From positions 930,001 through 994,000 of the forward strand of contig NZ_JAERPS020000001.1 in assembly GCF_016918075.2 (NCBI RefSeq): 64,000 bases of DNA. Direction: 5' to 3'. The notes beneath the pieces are model-generated. The model was given only the letters and a program-made list of their open reading frames with translations. It was not told the origin of the DNA and searched no databases. Position numbers and translations under genes: made by a program. The stretch's first letter is position 1; the number at the start of each line of letters is the position of its first letter. The stretch is from Rheinheimera maricola (GTDB lineage Bacteria; Pseudomonadota; Gammaproteobacteria; Enterobacterales; Alteromonadaceae). This document shows, one piece after another, positions 52,612 to 60,862 of this stretch.

Positions 52612-55600
52612 ATGGGGATCCGCGATCTTATTCAGAGCTTTAAATCATCAGGCCAAGCAAATTTATTGCGCTGGCGTGTAGACCCGGTAGAAGGCGTCGA
52701 CTTTATTATTGACCGTAAAGTGCTTGCTGATGAAGAAGGCTATGCGATAAAAAACCCTTACTTTGGTATGCAACTGGCTTACCTCAAAGGCATGGTAGAG
52801 CAGAGTAAGGCAGCAAGAAACGCCAATGGCTTTACCATTTTATCGGCAGAAATTGTCGGGCTGGGTGACGACTTCATTTCACTGTTTGATTTTCCTGACT
52901 TTTACTCTGGCAGTTATACCACCCGGATTGAAGGCAACACCGGCAAGTCGGCATTTAAAGTTGCGCTTGAGCTGGTATTACCTGATGGCGATATTGTTTC
53001 TCGCTTCAGTGTTCACGGCCCTTTGCTTAGATTAGCTGAGAATGAGATGTATATGCTACAGCCTGCAGATTGGCGGGCTTTGCAGGCACTTAAATATCAT
53101 GAAAGCTTACCTGCAGATAAGCGCGGTGAGTATGAAAACAATTGGTTAATATTCCAGCTGCAGTTGGCAAAGCGCTCTGGTATGAAAATTAACCTGGCTC
53201 ATTTTGACAATATTGACATTGTTCAGCCAGATACGGTTGGCGTGGCGGTTGAGACTTTGCCGAACGGTGACCTAATGCTTACACCCGCTTTTGGCGCAGG
53301 CTTTAATATTGACGATATTAAAAGCCGGTTGAGGCAGTTTAGCGCTGATGATACGCATTGCATTTTAAGGGTTAAAAACAAGTTTGTGTTGTTGGACAAA
53401 AAGAGACTTGAAGCCGCGCAAGAAATCTTGACAAACCGGCGTATCCCAAAAGCCCAAGTTGCTTCATTTCTACGAGCACCGACTGCCTATTTAAATGCGT
53501 CATTAATCGACCTGGACACCGGGTTTTCGTTGCGGGTGCATGGTGCAGAAAAATTTAGTCAGCGCTATTTTGGTGATGTTGAGAAATCTGGCGTCAATTG
53601 GTTTGGCAAGGCTGATGACTTTATAGAACCGCCTGAGCAGTTAACAACCATTATTGAAGATCAGCAGAAGTTCGACGAGGTAAAAGCATTATTTGAGGAC
53701 GCCAAGCAAACTGGTGCTGAACTTATTGAAGTTGATGGCCACGTTATTGATGTATCCGACCCACAAAAAGTGCAGCGAACGCTTGATGATATTCAAGATG
53801 CCATTGTTGAGGGGCGAATTAGTCCACAACCGCCAGAGCCAGGCTTAACCGATGACGAAACTCCTGTTGCTGTCGAAAAAGCAGTTGTTGCTATAGACAG
53901 CAATGACGACAGTATCGAATACAGCAAGGACTCTCGTGTTACCGGCCTGGATTTAACACAGGTAAGTTTTGCACAAGACAATCTCAAACGTTTGCCTTAT
54001 CCGCATCAGGAAGAGGGGATCCGTTGGTTGCTGGCTCATTTAGAACAGATCAGTAAAGCCGGCGAGCCCAGCGGTGCTTTACTGGCAGACGATATGGGCC
54101 TGGGTAAAACCTACATGACGTTAGTGGCCGTCGCAGAGTGGTATAAACGCTGCAGCCAGCGCAACGTATCGCAAAAGCCGGTGCTGATTGTCGCGCCATT
54201 AAGCCTTATGGAAAACTGGCAGGCAGAAGTTGATGTGACTTTTGACAAGTCACCTTTTAGCGATATGGTTGCCCTGCAAGCAGGCGGTGATCTGACCCGT
54301 TTCAGGGTAGAAGGCGCTGGCCGTGAAACGTTGCAGGAGTTTGAAGATGACGACCGGATCCAGGATGCCGAGTCTATTCGCTACGCGCTAAAAGTGGGTA
54401 AGGTATATGGCTCTGATCGGTTGGACATGCCTCGACGTCTTGTACTAACTACATATCAGACACTCAGAGATTATCAGTTTTCGTTAAGCCGGGTTGACTG
54501 GAGCATCGTTGCTTTTGACGAAGCACAGAACCTTAAAAATCCAAATGCATTATCTACCCGCGCCGCCAAGGGCCTAAAGGCTGATTTTAAGCTGTTGGCA
54601 ACAGGCACACCGGTAGAGAATACACTGAAAGATTTTTGGTGTTTATTTGATACAGCTGTTCCAGGCTTGCTCGGTGCTTGGCAAACATTCAGAAAGGATT
54701 TTATTGCCCCGATCCTGGCGGCTTCCCCAGAGCAAGTAAATCAAGTTCGTATCGACGTTGGGCGAGAGCTGCGTAAGAAAGTGGGTGATTACATGCTAAG
54801 GCGGACTAAAGCAGAGAAGCTAAAAGGTTTGCCGGAAAAACGCATTTTTAATGGCGATGTAAAGGCTGGTGAAGGAAAGTATTTGCCTTTGTTATCAGCC
54901 GTGATGTCTGGGCCTCAACTGGATTATTACGATACCATCATCAGCAGGGTTAAAACCTGTAAACCTGAAGACAAGCGAGCCGTAATTCTGCCAAGTTTAC
55001 GGCAGTTAAAGGTCGCCAGTATCCATCATGAAATAGATGCTAAATTGGCTATTCCTAAAGCAAACAATGACTTGTTAAAGCAAGCACAGTTATCAGTAAA
55101 ACTGCAGTCTGTGGTTGCGATACTTAAAGAAATAGAGAAACGTGCTGAAAAGGTGTTGGTGTTTGCCGAAACTAAAGCTGTTCAGGCTTATGTTTGTGCA
55201 CTTGTAACAAGCCTATTCAAAGTGCAGGTGGAAACCATTAATGGCGATACCCAAGCCGTCGCAACCAAGCAAGAAACGCAAACCCGCAAATCGATCATAG
55301 ACCGTTTTCAAACTGCGCCTGGATTTGGCGTTATTGTAATGTCTCCCGTTGCTGCAGGGGTTGGCTTGACTGTTGTTGGAGCAAACAACGTTATCCATCT
55401 TGAGCGGCACTGGAACCCGGCAAAAGAAGCTCAGGCAACCGATAGGGTGTATCGAATAGGGCAGACACGAGATGTCAATGTGTATATCCCTATGGCTTTG
55501 CATCCGAGCTTGCGTTCATTTGACCAGCATTTAAACGGCTTATTGGCGAATAAAGTGGATTTAAGTGATGCGGTAGTTGCCAACCCTAGTATAGAGGCTA

Positions 55601-55623
55601 CAGATCTTGCAGGGTGCTTTTAA
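52612..55623 (+). CDS. zorD: ZorD, SNF2-like helicase of type I Zorya
   Basis: The ATG at 52612 follows the zorC stop by one base; an in-frame ATG at 52561 lies inside zorC. 1003 residues. An N-terminal non-catalytic region (about 1-440) is followed by a SNF2-like motor: DDMGLGKTYMTL near 492, AFDEAQNLKN near 632, LATGTPVENT near 662 and HWNPAKEAQATDRVYRIGQ near 932-950. Known: ZorD is an ATP-dependent nuclease/helicase effector; a Mrr-like part is reported in some members but I see none here. Together with zorABC this makes a complete type I Zorya. Confidence 0.92.
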   Translation: MGIRDLIQSFKSSGQANLLRWRVDPVEGVDFIIDRKVLADEEGYAIKNPYFGMQLAYLKGMVEQSKAARNANGFTILSAEIVGLGDDFISLFDFPDFYSGSYTTRIEGNTGKSAFKVALELVLPDGDIVSRFSVHGPLLRLAENEMYMLQPADWRALQALKYHESLPADKRGEYENNWLIFQLQLAKRSGMKINLAHFDNIDIVQPDTVGVAVETLPNGDLMLTPAFGAGFNIDDIKSRLRQFSADDTHCILRVKNKFVLLDKKRLEAAQEILTNRRIPKAQVASFLRAPTAYLNASLIDLDTGFSLRVHGAEKFSQRYFGDVEKSGVNWFGKADDFIEPPEQLTTIIEDQQKFDEVKALFEDAKQTGAELIEVDGHVIDVSDPQKVQRTLDDIQDAIVEGRISPQPPEPGLTDDETPVAVEKAVVAIDSNDDSIEYSKDSRVTGLDLTQVSFAQDNLKRLPYPHQEEGIRWLLAHLEQISKAGEPSGALLADDMGLGKTYMTLVAVAEWYKRCSQRNVSQKPVLIVAPLSLMENWQAEVDVTFDKSPFSDMVALQAGGDLTRFRVEGAGRETLQEFEDDDRIQDAESIRYALKVGKVYGSDRLDMPRRLVLTTYQTLRDYQFSLSRVDWSIVAFDEAQNLKNPNALSTRAAKGLKADFKLLATGTPVENTLKDFWCLFDTAVPGLLGAWQTFRKDFIAPILAASPEQVNQVRIDVGRELRKKVGDYMLRRTKAEKLKGLPEKRIFNGDVKAGEGKYLPLLSAVMSGPQLDYYDTIISRVKTCKPEDKRAVILPSLRQLKVASIHHEIDAKLAIPKANNDLLKQAQLSVKLQSVVAILKEIEKRAEKVLVFAETKAVQAYVCALVTSLFKVQVETINGDTQAVATKQETQTRKSIIDRFQTAPGFGVIVMSPVAAGVGLTVVGANNVIHLERHWNPAKEAQATDRVYRIGQTRDVNVYIPMALHPSLRSFDQHLNGLLANKVDLSDAVVANPSIEATDLAGCF

Positions 55624-55770
55624 ATGCACCATCAAGTATGCGTCACTAATGCTTCAACCGATGGGTTAGACATCGACTTAGCACTTTTACCAGCAGAGCT
55701 CGGCAAGTATTCACTTTTGAATAAAACGCTTAAAGTATTAAGAATCTTTTGTTTATTACCTAAAACATAA
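55624..55770 (+). CDS. doubtful 48-residue ORF after zorD
   Basis: ATG directly after the zorD stop, reading MHHQVCVTNASTDGLDIDLA to LLPKT. No good ribosome site and no known motif; terminal reinitiation would be needed. It fills the gap to the secreted protein gene. Low confidence. Confidence 0.25.
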   Translation: MHHQVCVTNASTDGLDIDLALLPAELGKYSLLNKTLKVLRIFCLLPKT

Positions 55771-55782
55771 AAAGGATAGATC

Positions 55783-56133
55783 ATGTTTAAAAGTACAATT
55801 TTTATTGCAAGCCTTTTGTTTGTTAACTCTACAGTAGCAAATGCAGACGAAGCAGAAAGTTTTGTAAAAAAGAGCCGTAATGGTTATTGCCATTACAATA
55901 CGAGTGACTTTTATACCCGCACCATGAACTATGAAAAATTCGATACATTATCTTCCTGTCTAGAATCTGGCGGTAAAATCCCTCCAACAAATTCAAACGA
56001 CCATACTGCGCCGGAAGTGAAGATGAGCCGTTCAATGATTTGCCATGATAAAAGTAGTGCATTTTATGAACAAACAAAAAACTTTGTTGCATTTGAAAGT
56101 TTGGAAGCTTGCCGGTTTAACGGCGGCAAATAG
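55783..56133 (+). CDS. secreted protein with two Cys-containing repeats
   Basis: 116 residues with AAAAGGA before ATG 55783. A signal peptide (FKSTIFIASLLFVNSTVANA, cleavage near 21-22) precedes two copies of one motif: NGYCHYNTSDFYTRTMNYEKF then SSCLESGGK, and RSMICHDKSSAFYEQTKNF then LEACRFNGGK. Each has one Cys at the start and one near the end, probably a disulfide. Similar repeats occur near secreted or periplasmic endonuclease-type proteins (recalled). It would act in the periplasm or outside, unlike its neighbours. Confidence 0.65.
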   Translation: MFKSTIFIASLLFVNSTVANADEAESFVKKSRNGYCHYNTSDFYTRTMNYEKFDTLSSCLESGGKIPPTNSNDHTAPEVKMSRSMICHDKSSAFYEQTKNFVAFESLEACRFNGGK

Positions 56134-56185
56134 TCCGATTGAAGCTGATTTTTTGTTATTCGATAGTTTGGTTTAAAAGGAATTT

Positions 56186-59110
56186 GTGTTGAGTTCAAGC
56201 AGTACTCAAGCCTCAGAAAATTACAGGACAGTTAACCCCCATTGGTTTATGCGCCTGTTTGGCGCTAAGCCGACTAGTTTGCAGTTAGTTGACGCGCAAT
56301 TAATGTTGACCACTGCAAACGGGCAACGTTATGTCGTCAAGCCTGAATCTCTGGCTAACAACAATACAATGAACACTGGTTTATTTTTTTCTGATTTACG
56401 TTTAGCTTCAGATCAGGGCGTTGTTTTAGTAAAAGGGTTACCAAAACAAGCCTGCGAAGAGCATTTAAGTTGGCTGACCAGCATATGGTTTCGCCAGCTT
56501 ACCCCAGTAATGTTGCAAGTTTTGGCAGAAATACAAAGCTTATTGGACGAGGGCTACCCCAGAACGTCAAGGCTTAAGCGAGTTGTAGCGTTGGCACGGC
56601 AAGCGATAAAGCAGTTCAGGAGATTGCCTGATAAAACAGCTTATCCAGCAATTGATTTCACGCCTTTTGAAGCATTGCAGTTTAGAGCTGAGTGGGGGGA
56701 AGCTGATTTTATTTGGCTAAGAGAACGATATCTTCAGCAGCAATTGACTATTCACCAACATTATTTTGATGAGGTTGAAAGCAAACCGCTAACAGAACGA
56801 CAACGGCACGCTTGTGTGATCGATGAGGATAATAATCTGGTTTTAGCTGGGGCTGGCACTGGAAAAACCAGCACTATGGTAGGCCGTGCAGGATATTTAC
56901 TGCAAAGTAGCCAGGCACGCGACGATGAAATTCTCATGCTGGCATTTGCCAATAAAGCCGCAGTTGAAATGCAGGAACGGATTGAAAAACGGCTGGGTGA
57001 TTGTGGTATTACGGCGAGTACATTTCACAAGCTGGGCAAAGATATTATTGCCAGTGTTGAGGGAAAACAACCTTCTCTTACGCCACTTGCTGATGACGAT
57101 AAGCTGCTGGCAAAGCATGTAAGTGACTGGTTTGAAGAGCATTTAAAGCAACCTGTTTATCAAAAATTGGTGCTGGATTATTTCCAGAATTACCTGTACC
57201 CGGTTAATAATGCCTTTGATTTTGAAAGTGAAGGGGCGTATTTCGATTACATACTGGCCAATGATATCCGCACGCTTAAAGGCGAGAAGGTAAAAAGTTT
57301 GGGCGAGTGCCTGATTGCGAATTACCTGCTCAGGCAAGGTATTGAATATCAATATGAGGCAAGTTATGAACACCCCACAGCAGATGTGTTCTTTCGCCAG
57401 TATCAGCCGGATTTCTATTTATCAGATCACGGTATTTATATTGAGTTTTACGGTATTGACCGTCAAGGCAATACTGCACCTTATGTAAACCGGCAAGCCT
57501 ATCATGAAGGCATGGCCTGGAAGCAGCAATTACACCAAAAGCACGGGACGAAGCTTGTCACCTTGTATCACTATCAACATCTGGACGGTACGTTATATTC
57601 CGAACTGGATAAACAATTCGCGAACTTTGGCGTTAAGCCAGAACCATTGCCGCCAGAAGCGGTGCTTGAGACGTTGAGAGAGTTTGGTGCGATATCGGCT
57701 TTTGCACTGCTGCTAACTGATTTGCTAAAGCGCTACCGGGCTAATTGTTACGAACCGGGGCAGTTGGATAAGGCCATCGATGCGGCTGACAACCCGCAAC
57801 AAGTTCAAGCTGCGTTATCATTGCTTTTACCGGTAGTTGATGATTATCAGCGCTTACTGGCTAGGAACAACCATATCGATTTTGACGACATGATAGGCAA
57901 AGCCCTTAGTTATGTAAAAAGCGGGCGCTTTAAAAGCCGTTGGAAGTATTTACTGGTTGATGAATTCCAGGATATTTCCGATGCCAGAGCCCGGTTGGTT
58001 ATGTATTTGCGTGATAGCGTGCCTGGGGCGTCACTGTTCTGCGTAGGTGATGATTGGCAGGCCATTTATCGTTTTACCGGTAGTGATTTGCAGTTTACCA
58101 CTGACTTTGTTTCGCGGTTTGGTCCCACTCAAACTACACCTTTGGATCTGACCTTTCGTTTTAACAATAGTATCAGCGATGTCGCCTCACGTTTTGTGCT
58201 ACAAAACCCTACGCAGGTCAGAAAACAGCTGAATACCTTAACCCGTGTGACTAAACCGACCGTCTCGTTAATGCGAGCGGATAACCGCATTAGCCCGGGA
58301 GAGCCTGACCGAATAGAAAAAGTACTGCAAAAGATCAGCACGATTGCAGAACCCGGTAGTACAATTTACCTGTTGGGTCGGTTTGGCTTTAACTTACCAG
58401 ATTATGCCGAATTAAAACGTTTATCCCGCCAATTTAACCAGTTAAAACTGGAGTGCTTTAGCATTCACGCGTCAAAAGGTAAAGAAGCTGACTATGTCGT
58501 CATTCTGGGATTAGAAAGCGGCAAGCATGGGTTCCCCTCACAGAAAGTAACGCATCCACTGCTGGAGGCCTTATTGCCAGCTAAGGAACAATTTGAATAT
58601 GCTGAAGAGCGACGGCTGTTTTATGTTGCGTTAACCCGCGCCAGACATCGGGCATATCTTATTACCGATATGGCCGTTGCATCTGAATTTGTAGTCGAGT
58701 TAATAAACGACAAGTATCCGCTGGAACTGAATGAATTTGAAACGTCATTAAGCCAGCAGCTATTCCATCTAATCAAATGCCTTAAATGCAAAACCGGTAG
58801 CATGGTGCCAAGAGCCGGGCAGTTTGGTGCCTTCTTCGGTTGTAACAAATACCCGCTGTGTAACCACAAAGAGCGCGGCTGCAGCAAATGCAGTTCGCCG
58901 ATGAAGCGAGAAGGCCGCTTCAAAGTTTGTTTGAATGATAGCTGTAATAGCTGGGTGCCGGTTTGCCCAAGCTGTGGCGCGGAATTGGTGCAGCGCACCG
59001 GCCCTTATGGCACTTTCTGGGGATGTAGGAACTACCGCAAAGAAGGTGAGAGCTGTAGCCACAAAGAGCAAGTGATTGAATTTAAGGGGCCCATGGTAAA
59101 AGGAACATAA
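56186..59110 (+). CDS. helicase IV-like SF1 helicase with nuclease insert and zinc ribbons
   Basis: 974 residues from GTG 56186, with AAAAGG 5 nt upstream. The N-terminus (HWFMRLFGAKPTSLQL) recalls helicase IV (HelD). UvrD-type motifs: AGAGTGKTST near 221, LLVDEFQDIS near 589, SKGKEADYVVILG near 763 and RRLFYVALTRA near 808. Between them lies a PD-(D/E)xK-like insert (YQPDFYLSDHGIYIEFYG, about 405-423) instead of a plain 1B/2B domain. Two topoisomerase-type zinc ribbons end the chain (LKCKTGS...CNKYPLCNH; CPSCGAELVQ...CRNY). At 974 residues it is about 290 longer than E. coli HelD. A DNA end-processing or defence role is likely. Confidence 0.82.
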   Translation: MLSSSSTQASENYRTVNPHWFMRLFGAKPTSLQLVDAQLMLTTANGQRYVVKPESLANNNTMNTGLFFSDLRLASDQGVVLVKGLPKQACEEHLSWLTSIWFRQLTPVMLQVLAEIQSLLDEGYPRTSRLKRVVALARQAIKQFRRLPDKTAYPAIDFTPFEALQFRAEWGEADFIWLRERYLQQQLTIHQHYFDEVESKPLTERQRHACVIDEDNNLVLAGAGTGKTSTMVGRAGYLLQSSQARDDEILMLAFANKAAVEMQERIEKRLGDCGITASTFHKLGKDIIASVEGKQPSLTPLADDDKLLAKHVSDWFEEHLKQPVYQKLVLDYFQNYLYPVNNAFDFESEGAYFDYILANDIRTLKGEKVKSLGECLIANYLLRQGIEYQYEASYEHPTADVFFRQYQPDFYLSDHGIYIEFYGIDRQGNTAPYVNRQAYHEGMAWKQQLHQKHGTKLVTLYHYQHLDGTLYSELDKQFANFGVKPEPLPPEAVLETLREFGAISAFALLLTDLLKRYRANCYEPGQLDKAIDAADNPQQVQAALSLLLPVVDDYQRLLARNNHIDFDDMIGKALSYVKSGRFKSRWKYLLVDEFQDISDARARLVMYLRDSVPGASLFCVGDDWQAIYRFTGSDLQFTTDFVSRFGPTQTTPLDLTFRFNNSISDVASRFVLQNPTQVRKQLNTLTRVTKPTVSLMRADNRISPGEPDRIEKVLQKISTIAEPGSTIYLLGRFGFNLPDYAELKRLSRQFNQLKLECFSIHASKGKEADYVVILGLESGKHGFPSQKVTHPLLEALLPAKEQFEYAEERRLFYVALTRARHRAYLITDMAVASEFVVELINDKYPLELNEFETSLSQQLFHLIKCLKCKTGSMVPRAGQFGAFFGCNKYPLCNHKERGCSKCSSPMKREGRFKVCLNDSCNSWVPVCPSCGAELVQRTGPYGTFWGCRNYRKEGESCSHKEQVIEFKGPMVKGT

Positions 59111-59121
59111 ACGTCGGCTCT

Positions 59122-59146
59122 GGGCTGAATTGTTAGCCCTTTTTTT
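59122..59146 (+). terminator. intrinsic terminator after the helicase gene
   Basis: GGGCT-GAATTGTT-AGCCC followed directly by seven T. It lies 12 bp after the stop at 59110. This is the clearest plus-strand terminator in the window and ends the helicase transcript. The remaining part of the spacer to 59314 is AT-rich with no gene. Confidence 0.8.
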
Positions 59147-59313
59147 ATATCTGTTTGATAGAACTTATATTCACCAAATAGAAACACGAAAAGAAAAATT
59201 TTTTTAGCTTTGATCATTGCCATGTCAGAACATCATTGAGTTAACCATTAATTTTGTTCTGAGATTTTCTTCTTAGTCAGAATGGCTAGAAGCATTTTGC
59301 TAACTGATTTTTT

Positions 59314-59973
59314 ATGATCCTAAAAGACAAAACCCAAACCAGCTCTGCATCTATCAAGCACGACGCTGGCATTAAGCAAGAACATGATGTGGCGCTTTAC
59401 CTGCGCCGTGCTTATAAGAACAGTGAGCAGGTCATGGTGCTTAATGATCTGAGTATTGAGCATGATGGCGAAAGCGCGCAGATAGACCACCTTATTGTGT
59501 ATACCTATGGCTTTATCGTGGTGGAGTCAAAAAGTATTCGCGGTGAGGTGAATGTAAACGAATACGGTGAGTGGACTCGCAGCTACAAAGGGCAGTGGAG
59601 TGGCATGCCATCGCCGATTAAGCAGGCAGAACTGCAGCTTAAACTGTTAAAGCAGTACCTGTGTGTCAATACCGAAAAAGTTATCGGTAAGTTCTTAGGT
59701 ATTCAGCAAGGCCTGGGTGCACGTTGTTATGACGTTTTTTGTGCTATTTCAAGCGATGCCATAATCGACCGTTCCAACGCACCGAAAGATATTGCTGATA
59801 AGCTGGTAAAGTCTGAGTTTATTGCCGACGCGCTGGACAAGAAGATGAACTTTAAGAAGTTCTATAACGTTGTCGGCAAGATAGCCGATACCCGGCCAAG
59901 TTTCAGTCAAGACGAATTTAACCATGTATGCGTCACAGTGAAGTTGAAAAGGCAAGAATTATGGCACCCTTAA
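59314..59973 (+). CDS. NERD-domain protein
   Basis: 219 residues. The NERD domain (PF08378, nuclease-related) is clear: KQEHDVALYLRRAYKNSEQV, LNDLSIEHDGESAQIDHLIV and FIVVESKSIRGEV give the E...D...E-S-K pattern of a PD-(D/E)xK-like fold. NERD proteins often have a helicase or zinc ribbon fused; this one has none, but the gene before it does. No strong ribosome site precedes ATG 59314. The stop is 48 bp before the tRNA-derived repeats, so it may be the edge of the island. Confidence 0.82.
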   Translation: MILKDKTQTSSASIKHDAGIKQEHDVALYLRRAYKNSEQVMVLNDLSIEHDGESAQIDHLIVYTYGFIVVESKSIRGEVNVNEYGEWTRSYKGQWSGMPSPIKQAELQLKLLKQYLCVNTEKVIGKFLGIQQGLGARCYDVFCAISSDAIIDRSNAPKDIADKLVKSEFIADALDKKMNFKKFYNVVGKIADTRPSFSQDEFNHVCVTVKLKRQELWHP

Positions 59974-60083
59974 AAGGGAATTTTATGTATGTCAGTGAGT
60001 TAACTAGAAGTGTAAAGTGGTTGCGGGAGCCCTGATCTTTATGAAGAGGAACCGACGACCTTCAGTCTGTTGAATTTCAGATA

Positions 60084-60107
60084 CAAAAAAACCAGCATAA
60101 GCTGGTT
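60084..60107 (-). terminator. intrinsic terminator, unit A1
   Basis: On the minus strand AACCAGC-TTAT-GCTGGTT is followed by a T run (plus-strand A run at 60085-60091). Confidence 0.75.
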
Positions 60108-60181
60108 AAGATGTTGGTTGCGGGAGCCCTGATCTTTATGAAGAGGAACCGACGACCTTCGGCTTGTTGAATTTCAGATAC

Positions 60182-60204
60182 AAAAAAACCTACGTTAAAG
60201 TAGG
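60182..60204 (-). terminator. intrinsic terminator, unit B1
   Basis: On the minus strand CCTAC-TTTAAC-GTAGG is followed by seven T (plus-strand A run at 60182-60188). Confidence 0.72.
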
Positions 60205-60280
60205 CTTGGATGTTAGTTGCGGGAGCCCTGATCTTTATGAAGAGGAACCGACGACCTTCAGTCTGTTGAATTTCAGATAC

Positions 60281-60303
60281 AAAAAAACCAGCATAAGCTG
60301 GTT
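60281..60303 (-). terminator. intrinsic terminator, unit A2
   Basis: Identical in hairpin to unit A1: AACCAGC/GCTGGTT with a minus-strand T run (60281-60287). Confidence 0.75.
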
Positions 60304-60377
60304 AAGATGTTGGTTGCGGGAGCCCTGATCTTTATGAAGAGGAACCGACGACCTTCGGCTTGTTGAATTTCAGATAC

Positions 60378-60400
60378 AAAAAAACCTACGTTAAAGTAGG
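60378..60400 (-). terminator. intrinsic terminator, unit B2, first after the tRNA genes
   Basis: CCTAC/GTAGG hairpin with T run on the minus strand, 10 bp beyond the CCA end of the downstream tRNA. This is the primary terminator of the tRNA-fMet transcript. Confidence 0.78.
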
Positions 60401-60409
60401 CTTGGATGT

Positions 60410-60486
<77 letters not shown>

Positions 60487-60571
60487 TCCGTATATTACCC
60501 TTGAGCAGTGAAGGTAATAGTTTGATTTGCAAGACGTTAATTGATGACCTTTGGAATAAACAAGTCACAAT

Positions 60572-60648
<77 letters not shown>

Positions 60649-60666
60649 TCCGTCATTGCGGGGCGC

Positions 60667-60695
60667 ATCTTAGTGTTTTTGCAGGCGGCATGCAA
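60667..60695 (-). promoter_or_regulatory. promoter of the tRNA-fMet operon
   Basis: On the minus strand TTGCAT, 17 nt, TAAGAT, then a GC-rich discriminator (GCGCCCCGC) before the tRNA 5' end 19 nt after the -10. GC-rich discriminators are typical of stable-RNA promoters under stringent control. Confidence 0.7.
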
Positions 60696-60822
60696 GGGCT
60701 TATCTGGTTTTATTTTTAATAACGCGCTCAACTGCTGCTTTGTTATACAAGGCGCTGCTTAATGCAGCAAAAAGTGGTGAATAAGCCGCTGTGAAAAAGC
60801 CAACCGGTTGAAGCTGCTCTTC

Positions 60823-60831
60823 TGCTATACT
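60823..60831 (+). promoter_or_regulatory. extended -10 promoter for the rlmKL gene
   Basis: TGCTATACT is an extended -10 element (TGn plus TATACT) 31 bp before ATG 60863. No good -35 is seen at 17 nt, as is common with extended -10 promoters. The rest of 60649-60862 has no gene. Confidence 0.45.
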
Positions 60832-60862
60832 GTGCGCCATTTTTGTTTCGGGTGTATTAGCA

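Noticed and set aside
48095-55623. Type II Zorya
   Set aside because: The motor genes are followed by an EH-signature gene and a SNF2-like helicase (zorC, zorD), not by a single HNH-type zorE.
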